A stretch of DNA of 64,000 bases from contig NZ_LMHK01000004.1 in NCBI RefSeq assembly GCF_001427875.1, positions 123,903-187,902 on the forward strand, in the 5' to 3' direction. A model generated the notes under the pieces. The model was not told the origin of the DNA. It saw only the letters and a list, made by a program, of their open reading frames with translations, and searched no databases. This DNA comes from Devosia sp. Root685 (GTDB lineage Bacteria > Pseudomonadota > Alphaproteobacteria > Rhizobiales > Devosiaceae). The translations under genes and the position numbers were made by a program. Positions within the stretch are counted from its first letter, which is position 1; the number at the start of each line of letters is the position of its first letter. Positions 1 through 9,245 of the stretch are shown one piece after another.

Positions 1-1235
1 AACATTTCCTTGGACAGAAAACCGTTCAGCAGCGGCACGCCGGCCATGGCAGCGCTGGCGATGATGGCGAGCGTCGCCGTGAAGGGCATGTATTTTCTAA
101 GGCCACTCAGCTTGCGCACATCGCGCGTGCCGGTCTCGTGGTCGATGATGCCCACGGCCATGAAGAGCGAGGCCTTGAAGGTGGCGTGATTGGCGATGTG
201 GAAGATGGCGGCGACCGCTGCGAGCGGCGTGCCCATGCCTAAAAGCGTGGTGATGAGCCCGAGATGGGAAATGGTCGAATAGGCGAGAAGCCCCTTGAGA
301 TCGCGCTGGAACAGCGCGGTATAGGCCCCGAAGAGGAGCGTCGCGAGCCCCGTATAGGTGACGATCCAGAACCAGAGCTGGTGATCATGCATGACCGGCC
401 AGAAGCGGGTGAGGATGAAGACGCCGGCCTTCACCATGGTCGCGGAATGCAGATACGCCGAAACCGGGGTCGGCGCCGTCATGGCATTGGGCAGCCAGAA
501 CTGGAACGGGAACTGCGCCGACTTGGTGAAAGCTCCGAGGAGAAAGAGGATCAGCGCCACCGGATAGAGCGGGCTTTCAACGATCATCGAGCCCGAGGCC
601 AGAACATCGTCGAGCTCGTAGCTGCCCACGATATGGCCGAGCACCAGCATGGAGGCAAAGAGCGCGAGGCCCCCCGTACCGGTGATGATCAGCGCCATGC
701 GCGCGCCATCGCGCGCGTCGCCGCGGTGATACCAATAGCCGATGAGGAGAAACGAAACGAGGCTCGTCAGTTCCCAGAAGATGGCGAGCTGGATGATATT
801 GCCCGAGAGAACGAGACCCAGCATAGCACCCATGAAGGCCAGCAGCAGCGCATGGAAGCGCGCAATCGGGTCCTTGGGCGACATGTAGTAGCGGGCATAA
901 AGTACCACCAGAAAACCGATGCAGGTGATCAGGACAGCAAAGAGCCAGGCGAGCCCATCGAGGCGCAGCGTCAGATTGAGCCCAAGCTGCGGCACCCATT
1001 CGATGCGGCTGATCAGCACCTCGCCATTGGCGATGGCGGGAAAGAGGGCAATGGACAAGAGACTAAGAATGGCCGCGACGACCGCTGTAACCCAGGCCGC
1101 GCCCCGGTATTTTTCACCGGGAGCGGCCAATACAAACACGCTTGCCAGAAATGGCAAAGCGCAGAGAAGGGGGAGGGCGAAGTCGGTCGGTATTGAAGGC
1201 AGGGGGCCAGTCCTCAGGCTCGAATCTATAGCCAA
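1..1235 (-). CDS. mrpA: Na+/H+ antiporter subunit A (MrpA/PhaA/MnhA), 5' part
   Basis: Subunit A of the Mrp multisubunit monovalent cation/proton antiporter, an inner-membrane protein related to complex I NuoL. About 411 codons are visible and the frame runs off the window at base 1. The translation is strongly hydrophobic and carries the proton-translocating subunit signatures: FWELTSLVSFLLIGYW, then AFTKSAQFPFQFWLPNAM, PVSAYLHSATMVKAG, and DLKGLLAYSTISHLG. There is no ATG at the 5' end; an in-frame stop lies just upstream (about 1272), so I take the TTG at 1235. An AGGAGG lies at 1254-1259, rather far from it, so the start is uncertain. The remaining Mrp subunits would lie outside the window. 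Family assignment is firm. Confidence 0.9.
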   Translation of the reverse strand, partial: MAIDSSLRTGPLPSIPTDFALPLLCALPFLASVFVLAAPGEKYRGAAWVTAVVAAILSLLSIALFPAIANGEVLISRIEWVPQLGLNLTLRLDGLAWLFAVLITCIGFLVVLYARYYMSPKDPIARFHALLLAFMGAMLGLVLSGNIIQLAIFWELTSLVSFLLIGYWYHRGDARDGARMALIITGTGGLALFASMLVLGHIVGSYELDDVLASGSMIVESPLYPVALILFLLGAFTKSAQFPFQFWLPNAMTAPTPVSAYLHSATMVKAGVFILTRFWPVMHDHQLWFWIVTYTGLATLLFGAYTALFQRDLKGLLAYSTISHLGLITTLLGMGTPLAAVAAIFHIANHATFKASLFMAVGIIDHETGTRDVRKLSGLRKYMPFTATLAIIASAAMAGVPLLNGFLSKEM

Positions 1236-1323
1236 GGTATAGGGATGCTCACGCCTCCTGAGAAGACCACTTTATGCTTAACTTGCAGGGTCATCTCGTC
1301 ACATGAAATTCATGACGCCGATA

Positions 1324-2517
1324 TTAGCCGGCCATTGGCTGGAAGGTGGACACCGCGCCGGGAAAAGCCACCACACCATCGGCATGCACCGGACGCCCGC
1401 GCGAGAGCGTTGCATGCACCCGCCCGACGCCGGTATCGCTGGCGATGAACAGGTCAGCCCGCAGCCCGACACGGATTTCACCGCGATCTTCAAGACCCAG
1501 CGCCCGCGCCGGATTGAGCGAGGTCAGCCGCGCCGCCCCGGCAAGGCCATTCGGATCGGTTTTGGCCAGAACCAGCACCGCCGGCAGCATGGCTGTGGGA
1601 TGATAGTCGGCCGCAAGCAGGTCAAGCACGCCGGCCTGATGCGCCTCGCGCGCCGAAAGATTGCCGGAATAGGACTGGCCGCGCAGCGCATTCGGCGCGC
1701 CCATGGCATTGAGCATGCCCCGTCTATTGGCTTCGCGGGCAGCTTCCAGCGTCACCGGAAATTCGCTGATATTGGCGCCAAGCGCATCCATCAGTTCGAC
1801 TTTTTCGACCGTATCGTCGTCGTGGCTGGCAACCGGTACGCCGTGCAGCGCGCAATATTGGGTAATGGCCCGCAGGGTCGCGGTCATATCGCCGGCGGTT
1901 TCCTTGCGGTCGCGGATACGCTGCTGCAACTGCTCGGCCGCCGCTTCGAGGGAAATGCCCTTGTTCTTCGAGAGGCTTGCGGCCTGCAAGGCGAGATCGC
2001 GATACTGCCCCTGGCCCGGGGTGTGATCGCAGAGCGACACCAGATCCACCGACCCCTCGCCCACCAGTTCCTTAACGACGGAAAGCGCGGCCGGAAACGT
2101 CACTTCGAACCGCGCATGCACGCGATGATCGATAAGTAGGCCCGGCCGCGCCGCGACGACGGCCCGGATCATTTCGCTGGTAAAATCATAGGAGCGCATA
2201 TGGCCATAGGTCGAGCCGGGCGCGAAGGACAGCGAAGCATAGGCGGTGGTGATGCCCGATGTCGCCAGCTTCATGTCGAGATCGCGAAGGCCCATTTCCA
2301 TCGGCATGCGCACGCCAGGCCGCGGCTCGATCTCGCGCTCGATCATATCGCCATGCATGTCGATCATGCCCGGCAACAGCAAGAGGCCGTTGCCGTTCAC
2401 TTGCGGATCGGCGACCGGATGTTCGCTGATTTCCGCAATGATGCCGTCTTCGATTCTGACCGCACCATTTTCGAGAACGTGGTCGGCGAGGACGATACGG
2501 AAATCGGAGAGCCACAT
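1324..2517 (-). CDS. phnM: PhnM-like alpha-D-ribose 1-methylphosphonate 5-triphosphate diphosphatase
   Basis: Amidohydrolase-superfamily protein of the PhnM group, which in the C-P lyase pathway removes pyrophosphate from ribose 1-methylphosphonate 5-triphosphate. Seen in the translation: a short N-terminal beta domain (residues 1-50), GMIDMHGDMIER metal-binding start, GITTAYASLSFAPG, LIDHRVHARFE, VSLCDHTPGQGQ, VASHDDDT and a C-terminal segment with NPARALGLEDRGEI and ADLF. At 397 aa it has the usual family length (about 380-400). I start at ATG 2517 (MWLSDFRIV) rather than the upstream in-frame codon at 2553, because the family begins there. No other phn gene is in the window, so it is either an outlying member of a dispersed C-P lyase set or acts on another phosphorylated substrate. 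Confidence 0.88.
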   Translation of the reverse strand: MWLSDFRIVLADHVLENGAVRIEDGIIAEISEHPVADPQVNGNGLLLLPGMIDMHGDMIEREIEPRPGVRMPMEMGLRDLDMKLATSGITTAYASLSFAPGSTYGHMRSYDFTSEMIRAVVAARPGLLIDHRVHARFEVTFPAALSVVKELVGEGSVDLVSLCDHTPGQGQYRDLALQAASLSKNKGISLEAAAEQLQQRIRDRKETAGDMTATLRAITQYCALHGVPVASHDDDTVEKVELMDALGANISEFPVTLEAAREANRRGMLNAMGAPNALRGQSYSGNLSAREAHQAGVLDLLAADYHPTAMLPAVLVLAKTDPNGLAGAARLTSLNPARALGLEDRGEIRVGLRADLFIASDTGVGRVHATLSRGRPVHADGVVAFPGAVSTFQPMAG

Positions 2518-2660
2518 TTTCTTGATCCTCGCAAAATGGCCCTGACCACGCATGCCATCAACCCATTCGAATGGACCGCTCCTAGTCCAGAACGATGACG
2601 CGCGCGTGACGGGTATGGGTTAAGCCGGCCCGGGAGCTTTTACGCCAGAATGGGTTGACC

Positions 2661-4958
2661 CTATTCAGCCGCCTGCATACGGGGCGCACGAAAATCTTTT
2701 TCGATGCGGAAAGCCGAGATCAGGCGCTCAAGGTCGCCGGCCTGGCTTTCGGTCTGCTCGATGGCGGCATTGGTCTCTTCGACAAGGGCGGCATTGTGCT
2801 GGGTCATCTCGTCCATCTGCCGGACGGCGACGCCAACCTCGGCAATGGCGCTGGTTTGGACCCGACTTGAAGCCGAAATGCCTTCGATCTCACCGGCATT
2901 GTTGCGCACGAAATCGCGGATGGCGAGGAGCTTTTCCGCCGCTTCCGAGACGAGACGCGTGCCTGTCTCTACTTCCTGGCCGCTTTTCTGCACCAGCTTC
3001 TTGATGTCCTCGGCAGCGCTGGCGGCCGACTGGGCAAGGCGCCGGACTTCTACCGCGACCACGGCAAAACCTTTGCCGACATCGCCGGCCCGCGCCGCTT
3101 CCACCGATGCATTGAGCGCGAGAAGATTGGTCTGGAAAGCGATGTCGTCGATCAGCCCGACAATATCGGTGATTTTCCGCGATGAACTGGCGATATCGGC
3201 CATGGCGGTGGTTGCGCGCTGCATCACCGCTTCGCTTTCGTCGGCGACGGACGAGGCCTTGCGCGCGTCGAGGCTCGCCGCTTCAGCGCGGCGCGAATTT
3301 TCGGTGACGGTACCGGCCAATTGCGCCATCGCCGCCGTGGTTTGCTCGACGGTCGCGGCCTGACGCGTGGTGCGCTCGGAAAGATCATTGGTGCCGGAGA
3401 GGATTTCGCCGGTGGCAAGACGCAATTCGCCCGAGGTCGAACGGATGCGGCGCACGATGGAAACAAGAGAATCCGCCACCGCATTGGTATCGTCGCGCAA
3501 CTGCGCAAAGGCGCCCTCGTAGCGCCCCTCCATGCGGCGGGTGAGATTGGTGTGGGCCATGGCCGAGAGCACTTCGCCCGCTTCGGAGAGACCCTGGCCG
3601 ATCGAATCCATCAGCGCATTGATATTGGCCGCAACGCGCGAAATATCCTCGTCGGCAAAACGCGAGGTGACACGGGCGGAAAAGTCGCCGCGAAGCCCGG
3701 CCTCGACCACGCCGTCGAATTCGGTTTGGAAATCGAGCATGATTTTGGCGCGGCGATTGGCATGGGCCTGCAGCTCAGCTTCTTCCTCGGTCAGCTTGTC
3801 GATCTGCAAGGCGTTCTGGCGGAACACATCCACCGCCTCGGCCATGCCGCCGATCTCGTCCCTGCGGCCGATAAAGGGCACCTCCGCATCGAGTTCGCGA
3901 CCGGCAATGCGGCGCATGATGCTCGACATCACGGTGATGGGTTTGGCGAACAGCGCCGCGACCCAATAGGCCCCGATCAGCGCGGCGGCAAGAATGGCAA
4001 TGGAAACCACCACCATGGTGTTGCGCGCCGTGATCGCCCCGGCAACCATGGCATCCTGCGGCACCGCGATGGTCAGCATCCAGCGCTCGTCGACGCCGGC
4101 AAAGCTAATGGGAATGGCGGCATGATAGGTGGCGCCATCCCATTCTTCCGCGATGCCCGCGCGCATTGCCGTTTCGACAAGGCCGGTGATGGCAGGATCG
4201 CTGGCGTGCTGGCCCAGCAGCGACGCGTCGGGCGATGCCAGCCACTGGCCGCTGGCATCGATCAGCGAAGCGGTGCCGCTCTTGAAGGGTTTCAGCGCGC
4301 CGATCATGCCCGAAATTTCGGACAGCGCGATATCGACGCCGGAAGCGCCGATGATCTTGTCACCGGCAATGATTGGCGCGGCAATGGTGGTGATAAGAGT
4401 TGGGACGTCTTCGATGAGATCGACGTAGGCGGGGGTGATCACCGGACGGCCGGCGCGGGTCGGCGTGCCGTACCAGACATCGACCGCCGCGTCGGCCATG
4501 TCGAGCTTTTCGATCGCCACTTCGCCCGCATCATCGCGGAAAGCGTAGGTGGCAAAGCGCCCGCCGGTCAGGTCGGAATAGGGCGTGTCGATGAAAAGGG
4601 CGTCGGCGCCGTCAAGCGCATTGGGTTCGAAAACCAGCGTGACGCCGAGCAATTGGGGATTATCGGCGACGATGCCGCGCACGAGACGCCCCATTTCGTC
4701 GCGATCGATAACGGGTGTCTGCGCCAGGGTTCTGGCCATGGTGGCCGTGGTGCGGGCCATGGAAATGGCGCCGGAAATATCGCGGGCGATGGAATTGCCG
4801 TATTCGCGCAGCAGCCCGCGCGCCGCGGCCTCCGCTTCTTGCCTGCTCGACTGCCACATCAGCGTCGAACCGGCGAGCGTGACCCCGACAAGCCCTACGG
4901 CAAAGCCGATGCAGGTCAGAGCCATCAGGCGGCTGCGCATCGAATGCAATTTCATCAT
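2661..4958 (-). CDS. methyl-accepting chemotaxis protein with dCache-type sensor
   Basis: Transmembrane chemoreceptor of 765 aa. From the N terminus: TM helix about residues 11-33, a periplasmic sensor of about 280 aa that looks like a double Cache domain (residues 34-312; note [47 protein letters not shown]), a second TM helix at 314-337, HAMP, and a long cytoplasmic coiled-coil signalling domain. The hairpin-tip region [20 protein letters not shown] that contacts CheA/CheW is intact. The C terminus lacks a CheR pentapeptide. I prefer ATG 4958 (or the adjacent ATG 4955) to the frame's upstream limit at 5087, because the upstream residues are not membrane-protein-like. The ligand is unknown; dCache domains usually bind amino acids or small organic acids. 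Confidence 0.93.
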   Translation of the reverse strand: MMKLHSMRSRLMALTCIGFAVGLVGVTLAGSTLMWQSSRQEAEAAARGLLREYGNSIARDISGAISMARTTATMARTLAQTPVIDRDEMGRLVRGIVADNPQLLGVTLVFEPNALDGADALFIDTPYSDLTGGRFATYAFRDDAGEVAIEKLDMADAAVDVWYGTPTRAGRPVITPAYVDLIEDVPTLITTIAAPIIAGDKIIGASGVDIALSEISGMIGALKPFKSGTASLIDASGQWLASPDASLLGQHASDPAITGLVETAMRAGIAEEWDGATYHAAIPISFAGVDERWMLTIAVPQDAMVAGAITARNTMVVVSIAILAAALIGAYWVAALFAKPITVMSSIMRRIAGRELDAEVPFIGRRDEIGGMAEAVDVFRQNALQIDKLTEEEAELQAHANRRAKIMLDFQTEFDGVVEAGLRGDFSARVTSRFADEDISRVAANINALMDSIGQGLSEAGEVLSAMAHTNLTRRMEGRYEGAFAQLRDDTNAVADSLVSIVRRIRSTSGELRLATGEILSGTNDLSERTTRQAATVEQTTAAMAQLAGTVTENSRRAEAASLDARKASSVADESEAVMQRATTAMADIASSSRKITDIVGLIDDIAFQTNLLALNASVEAARAGDVGKGFAVVAVEVRRLAQSAASAAEDIKKLVQKSGQEVETGTRLVSEAAEKLLAIRDFVRNNAGEIEGISASSRVQTSAIAEVGVAVRQMDEMTQHNAALVEETNAAIEQTESQAGDLERLISAFRIEKDFRAPRMQAAE

Positions 4959-5286
4959 GCCAAAAGCCAGCAATGCCCACGCCGAAAAGGCGCAGCCGAA
5001 CAATCGAAATTCCCGGAAAGATCGCTGACCACGGTGCGAGGTTTTCTCCGCTCCGCCCCGCAGTATTTCTCCCGCGTCCCGGGGCAAACCCTAGGTGCGA
5101 ATGGTTAATGCCGCGTAAGGAGCAATTCGAGAGGGGAGCCTAAACCCCTATGGACGCGGACAATCTTGGTGGAGGCGTGACGCTCGGAGCGCCGCCCGCC
5201 ATCGAGAGCGCCGCATTCATTGCCTTCGGCATACCATCCTCCCGCCGGCAAGCCCGGAGGAAGATGGTCTTGAAACGGTTGGGAGC
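4959..5286. other. intergenic stretch without a supported gene
   Basis: About 330 bases between the chemoreceptor start and the hydrolase stop. Open frames here (for example 5105-5371, minus) lack recognisable sequence. An imperfect stem (ACCATC-CTCC at about 5232-5241 pairing with GGAGGAAGATGGT at 5256-5268) lies just beyond the hydrolase stop and could act in 3'-end formation on the minus strand, but it has no T run. Confidence 0.4.
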
Positions 5287-6231
5287 TCAGCCGGCGCTCT
5301 GCCGTGCGAGCCAGTTCAGGATCGCCTCGTTGGTTTCCTCCGGCTTTTCCTCCTGGATCCAGTGGCCGCAATCGAGGCCGATCACGTCCACATTGGGCAC
5401 GAAATCCGCCAGTTTTTCAAATTTCGGGATCACGTCCCGGTCGCCATAAATCATCAGCGCGGGTTGATGGATAATGGGGTCCGCGTCCGCCAGCAGGTGC
5501 CAGTTACGGTCAAGGTTCCGGTACCAGTTGATGCCGCCGGTGAACCCCGATTTTTCAAAAGCCGAGACGTAAACGCCGAGATCGCTGTCGCTCATGACGG
5601 GCTCACCGAGCGGGGTTTCCGCTCTGGCAAGGTTGATCATGGACATGCCCGGCCCGGGCTCTGTGAGGGGTACGTTTTTCCGGTAGAGGTTGCGCAGGAA
5701 GCGGGCCGCGTTCGCGTCCAATATGGCATCCGCAACGCCCGGCTGCCGGTTGAAATGCACGAAGTAATAGTCGGCGCCGAAGATCAGTTCGAGAAACGCG
5801 ATCCAGGGCATGTCGCCACGCTCCTGATATGGCATGCTCAGATTGATCACGGCGTTGACACGGCCCGGATGCAGCAGCGTCAGCCACCAGACGACCATCG
5901 CGCCCCAGTCATGGCCGACAAAGGTCGCGTCCTTGTATCCATAGTGATCGAGAAGGGCAACAAGATCGCCCGTCAGGTGCGCGATGTCATAGTCCGTCAC
6001 ATCATCTGGACGGGACGAATTGCCATAGCCCCGTTGATTGGGAACGATGACGTGATAGCCCGCCGCGACCAGCGCAGGCACCTGATGGCGCCAGGAAAAA
6101 GCGTGCTCCGGCCAGCCGTGACAGAGCACAATGGGTTTGCCCTGGTTTTCCCTGCCGGCCTCGAAGACTTCGAGCGTCACACCGTTGACCGAAACAAGAG
6201 TGGGCTGGGGAAAGTCGATTATATTGCGCAT
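5287..6231 (-). CDS. alpha/beta hydrolase, epoxide hydrolase-like
   Basis: Cytoplasmic alpha/beta-hydrolase of 314 aa in the epoxide hydrolase/haloalkane dehalogenase branch. Visible elements: oxyanion-hole motif HGWPEH (residues 38-43), nucleophile elbow GHDWGA with Asp108 as nucleophile, the acidic residue in YGDRDVIP (about 260), and catalytic His290 in GHWIQEEKPEE. An Asp nucleophile rather than Ser argues for C-O or C-halogen bond hydrolysis via an ester intermediate rather than an esterase. No signal peptide. It diverges from the WYL regulator at 6320, with a strong palindrome between them, so that regulator probably controls it. The physiological substrate cannot be read from sequence. 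Confidence 0.9.
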   Translation of the reverse strand: MRNIIDFPQPTLVSVNGVTLEVFEAGRENQGKPIVLCHGWPEHAFSWRHQVPALVAAGYHVIVPNQRGYGNSSRPDDVTDYDIAHLTGDLVALLDHYGYKDATFVGHDWGAMVVWWLTLLHPGRVNAVINLSMPYQERGDMPWIAFLELIFGADYYFVHFNRQPGVADAILDANAARFLRNLYRKNVPLTEPGPGMSMINLARAETPLGEPVMSDSDLGVYVSAFEKSGFTGGINWYRNLDRNWHLLADADPIIHQPALMIYGDRDVIPKFEKLADFVPNVDVIGLDCGHWIQEEKPEETNEAILNWLARQSAG

Positions 6232-6276
6232 TGATTATTCGCCTTGCTGACATGTGCAGCCACGGCTTTGAAGGCG

Positions 6277-6301
6277 AATGGTGCCAAAATTTGACACCAT
6301 T
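6277..6301. promoter_or_regulatory. 25 bp palindromic operator between hydrolase and WYL regulator
   Basis: Outer arms AATGGTG (6277-6283) and CACCATT (6295-6301) are perfect inverted repeats, and the inner arms CAAA and TTTG are also complementary; only three single positions break the symmetry. It is centred between the divergent starts at 6231 and 6320. This is the form expected of a dimeric regulator's operator; assignment to the adjacent WYL protein is inference from position. Confidence 0.75.
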
Positions 6302-6319
6302 GAATGGCAACATTGCCCC

Positions 6320-7039
6320 ATGACAGCTCGCCTCCGACAAGACGCCATCGTGCGCAGCCTTCGCCGCAACGGAACATCCACCATCGCTGATCTGGCGGCG
6401 GCGGTTGGCGCGTCGAGGCGCACCGTCTTGCGTGACATCGGCGCCCTGCGCGAGGCGGGGTTTGTCATTCATTCCGAGCCTGGCCGTGGCGGCGGGCTGC
6501 AACTCGATCCGCAATCGGTCCAGACCACCGCCCGGCTCTCGGTTGCCGAGGTCTTTGCGCTGCTCATCAGCGTTGCATCGATGCGGGCCGCCGGGAATTT
6601 GCCCTTTGCGGGCCTCGCGGATGCTGGACTTGCCAAGATCGAGAAGGCACTGCCGCGGGACAAGATACGCGACCTGCGCCGGTTTCTCGATTGCCTCTAT
6701 GTCGGGCAGCTTTCTCCCCTGGTCGATATCTCGAACATGGGGGAGATGGACCCCGCGCTACTCCCCGCATTCGAGACGGCATTCCTCCAGAGGCGGCACT
6801 TGCACATCCTCTACCGCGACGCAAATGGCGCAGTAACCAGCAGAATTGTCGAGCCACAAGCCATGCTGATCTTGCCGCCACTCTGGTATCTGGTGGCCTG
6901 GGATCCGGCGCGCCAGGACTTTCGTCATTTTCGAATGGACCGGATCAGCCGCCCGACAGTCGATGAGGGCGCAACCTTTCAGCGCCGGCACGTGCCGTTC
7001 GAGGCTCACGTTCGTCACGTTCGCGATTTATCGCGCTAA
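6320..7039 (+). CDS. YafY/DeoR-like HTH regulator with WYL domain
   Basis: Transcription factor of 239 aa. N-terminal winged helix (residues about 5-60; RRTVLRDIGALREAGFVIHS is the recognition helix and wing), then a central linker, and a C-terminal WYL ligand-binding domain with IVEPQAMLILPPLWYLVAWD and RHFRMDRIS. I choose ATG 6320 (MTARLRQD) because the alternative ATG at 6278 lies inside the palindromic operator at 6277-6301 and would add residues outside the HTH. WYL regulators bind small molecules or nucleic acid; here control of the divergent hydrolase and autoregulation are the likely roles. A strong hairpin-plus-T terminator lies 240 bases downstream. Confidence 0.88.
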   Translation: MTARLRQDAIVRSLRRNGTSTIADLAAAVGASRRTVLRDIGALREAGFVIHSEPGRGGGLQLDPQSVQTTARLSVAEVFALLISVASMRAAGNLPFAGLADAGLAKIEKALPRDKIRDLRRFLDCLYVGQLSPLVDISNMGEMDPALLPAFETAFLQRRHLHILYRDANGAVTSRIVEPQAMLILPPLWYLVAWDPARQDFRHFRMDRISRPTVDEGATFQRRHVPFEAHVRHVRDLSR

Positions 7040-7505
7040 GCCATCGCCCGGTCGCAACTGCCACAGCAGCCGAAGGGGCCGAAGCGAATATTTCAGGAAT
7101 TCTGGGAGGGGTGGGAAAACTGGCGGAGAGAGAGGGACTCTCCGAGAGTCCCGGAAGCGTGGGGCTTTCAGCGGCATAGGCTCGAAAACCATTGTGTATC
7201 ACGCACAATTCGATTTCAAGGGCATGTCTATAACCGCACTGGCCTAGTGACGAAATGGCGGAAATGGGGTGGTTTGCGGTCTGTCCGCTTTCCATTAACG
7301 AATGGAAAAGCGGACAGACTTTTTCGCGCGATAGTAGCCGGCTATCCGACCATCTGAGGGACGGCGGAATGCGGATCAACGATCCGTCGCCACACAACGA
7401 CCAACCGACAAATCGCACCTGAGGCCATAGTCCTACCATGAGCTTCAAGCGGCAATGGTTGAGTACGATTGCAATATTTGCCACCGCGCGGATAGCGTGC
7501 CGCCG
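7040..7505. other. gene-poor stretch, probable decayed or repeat sequence
   Basis: About 466 bases with no convincing gene. The minus-strand open frame at 6945-7484 overlaps the WYL gene and has no domain-like sequence. The section 7255-7320 holds a strong inverted repeat and a CCCCATTTCC-type sequence (minus strand) that resembles the dispersed intergenic repeat described at 38372, 51534 and 62975, although the match is weaker here. Confidence 0.4.
7279..7324 (+). terminator. hairpin plus T-tract, intrinsic terminator-like
   Basis: Arms GTCTGTCCGCTT-TCCATT and AATGGA-AAAGCGGACAGAC (7279-7319) pair with one bulge around an AACG loop and are followed by five T residues (7320-7324) on the plus strand. 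This is a typical Rho-independent layout and could end the WYL regulator transcript, although it lies 240 bases beyond its stop codon. Confidence 0.6.
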
Positions 7506-8258
7506 CTAGCGCTTGAACAGCACGCCACCGAGCCAGCCCGTGCCTAGTGCCAGCAGAATTGTCGCCAGCCCGTAAAGGACCGGATTGGACCTTGCGAGGT
7601 TGGCGACATAGCGTTCAAAACCCTGAGTTCTCACCGTGAAGCGGGTGGTTGTCTCGCCAACGACCTTGCCATCGGCAATGATCAGCGCCCGCGCAAGATA
7701 AAGACCGTTCACGGCATTTGAGGCCACGGGGACGCGGGCCGAGAACGTGGTCGCCGAGTGCATAACGACGCCCCGCTCACCCTCGATAAAATTGCCGGCC
7801 GAGCGCATCAGGCGGACGAACTCGGAGTCAAGATTGGAGGTGTCATCGCCTTGTCGCGTCAAAGCGGCAAGCCCCGCAAAACTGAGGCGTTGCTTGTCGA
7901 CGACTTCAGGCGAGACAATCTGGGCCAGTGGGCTGGATGATAGGATCGCATAGTAACTCGGTGTCTGGGTGTAGTGTGCAGAGGCGCTGTTGAGCACCAG
8001 ACCGCCCTGTCGCTCCTTTTCGCGCACAACCCAGTCCGATGATGGCCCCTGGACAAGAACCACCACCGAATAGGGCCCGTCAGTCGCGCTCTGGCCCGGC
8101 TCGATATTGCCGAAGAGCGTGACGGTTTGCCCGCGAAAATTGGAATGCACCGCCACGACTGGATCCGAATTGACGAAGACGACATTCACGTCGTCCTGTG
8201 CCGCCGCCGGGGCGAGGAACAGCACCATCATGGCAAGGAGCACGAAAAGATGCCGCAT
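7506..8258 (-). CDS. Alph_Pro_TM (TIGR02186) family membrane-anchored periplasmic protein
   Basis: Protein of 250 aa with an N-terminal signal peptide (residues 1-20, cleavage near AAAQ|DD), a beta-rich periplasmic body starting VNVVFVNSDPVVAVHSNFRGQTVTLFG, and a C-terminal TM helix (about 228-247, GLATILLALGTGWLGGVLF). This matches the alphaproteobacterial family TIGR02186/PF09608, whose genes typically sit beside TauE/SafE permeases. Its function is unknown. The start codon overlaps the stop of the TauE/SafE gene (TGATG at 8256-8260), so translation is coupled and the two proteins probably work together at the membrane. Confidence 0.85.
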   Translation of the reverse strand: MRHLFVLLAMMVLFLAPAAAQDDVNVVFVNSDPVVAVHSNFRGQTVTLFGNIEPGQSATDGPYSVVVLVQGPSSDWVVREKERQGGLVLNSASAHYTQTPSYYAILSSSPLAQIVSPEVVDKQRLSFAGLAALTRQGDDTSNLDSEFVRLMRSAGNFIEGERGVVMHSATTFSARVPVASNAVNGLYLARALIIADGKVVGETTTRFTVRTQGFERYVANLARSNPVLYGLATILLALGTGWLGGVLFKR

Positions 8259-9190
8259 CAGGATTCCCCGAAGCCGAGCTTGGTGAGCGTGAAGGGGTCA
8301 TCGGGCCAGATCACGATGCCGAGCGCGAAGCGGATGGCGATAGCGAGGATCAGGAGCGCCAAAAGGATGCGCAATTGCTCGCCGGGCAGATGCTGACCGG
8401 CAGAGGCGCCGAACTGTGCGCCGGCGACGCTGCCCACCATGAGGCAGAAGGCCAGCATTGTATCGACCGACTGTGTCTGCAGCGCGTGCAGAAAACAGGT
8501 TACGGCCATGACGGCGATGAGATGGAGCAGCGATGTGCCGACCACCACCTTGCCGGGCACGCGGAGAATATAGACCAGTGCCGGAACCAGCACGAACCCA
8601 CCGCCGATGCCCAGCAGTGCACCGATGATGCCGATGACGAAACCGATCAGCATGACGGGCAAGACAGAAATATAGAGCTGGGACTTACGGAAGCGCGTGC
8701 GGAACGGCAGGCGCTGCACCCAGGGGATCTGTCCCGGCAGGCGGCGACGCACGGCCGGCTTTTCCTGGTTACGTTTGAGCAAGGTGCGCAGAGATTCGAT
8801 GAACATCAGCGTGCCGATCGAACCGAGCAGCAGCAGGTAGCCCAGGGATAGGAAGAGATCCAGCTGCCCCAACGCATTGAGAATGCCGAAGATCCAGACA
8901 CCGAGCGCCGAGCCAAAGACGCCCCCGAGCACGAGGAAGGCTCCCATCTTCTCGTCCACGGCGCCGCGACGATAATAGGAAAGGGCGCCCGACGTCGATG
9001 AGGCAACGACCTGCGCGGTCACCGAGGCGACGGCAACTGGCGCTGGTACGCCGGTGAACAGCAGCATGGGCGTCAGCAAGAACCCCCCGCCGACACCGAA
9101 AATACCGGAAATAAAACCGATGGCCGCACCGATCCCGAGGAGAAAAAAGACGTCTACGGAGAGTTCGGCGATAGGCAGATAGATGGGCAT
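8258..9190 (-). CDS. TauE/SafE (TSUP) family permease, putative sulfite/organosulfonate exporter
   Basis: Inner-membrane protein of 310 aa with about eight hydrophobic segments in two repeats. Each repeat begins with the family's signature: GFISGIFGVGGGFLLTPML (about 25-43) and GFVIGIIGALLGIGGGFVLVPAL (about 188-210, with the extra glycines typical of TSUP). A charged cytoplasmic loop (RNQEKPAVRRRLPGQ) separates the halves. TSUP members export sulfite, sulfoacetate or other sulfur oxyanions or import related anions. It lies 55 bases downstream of the FGE gene on the same strand, so it may be the last part of the sulfatase operon. Export of sulfur released by the sulfatases is an inference from context only. 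Confidence 0.88.
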   Translation of the reverse strand: MPIYLPIAELSVDVFFLLGIGAAIGFISGIFGVGGGFLLTPMLLFTGVPAPVAVASVTAQVVASSTSGALSYYRRGAVDEKMGAFLVLGGVFGSALGVWIFGILNALGQLDLFLSLGYLLLLGSIGTLMFIESLRTLLKRNQEKPAVRRRLPGQIPWVQRLPFRTRFRKSQLYISVLPVMLIGFVIGIIGALLGIGGGFVLVPALVYILRVPGKVVVGTSLLHLIAVMAVTCFLHALQTQSVDTMLAFCLMVGSVAGAQFGASAGQHLPGEQLRILLALLILAIAIRFALGIVIWPDDPFTLTKLGFGES

Positions 9191-9245
9191 TTATGGCGCC
9201 GCTGAAAGAATAAAGCCCGCGCCAAAAGGCCCGAACGAAAAATAT

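Noticed and set aside
264..1196. Plus-strand open frame of 310 codons
   Set aside because: It is antisense to MrpA, whose minus-strand translation has clear family motifs; the plus-strand product is Arg/Glu/Gly-rich and unlike a protein family.
3321..5108. Plus-strand open frame of 595 codons
   Set aside because: Antisense shadow of the chemoreceptor; His/Gly/Asp-rich composition caused by codon bias of the opposite strand.
5105..5371. Possible small minus-strand gene of 88 codons
   Set aside because: Overlaps the hydrolase 3' end, no ribosome-binding site or family resemblance.
6945..7484. Minus-strand frame of 179 codons
   Set aside because: Overlaps the WYL gene, runs across an inverted repeat and terminator, and has no domain-like content.
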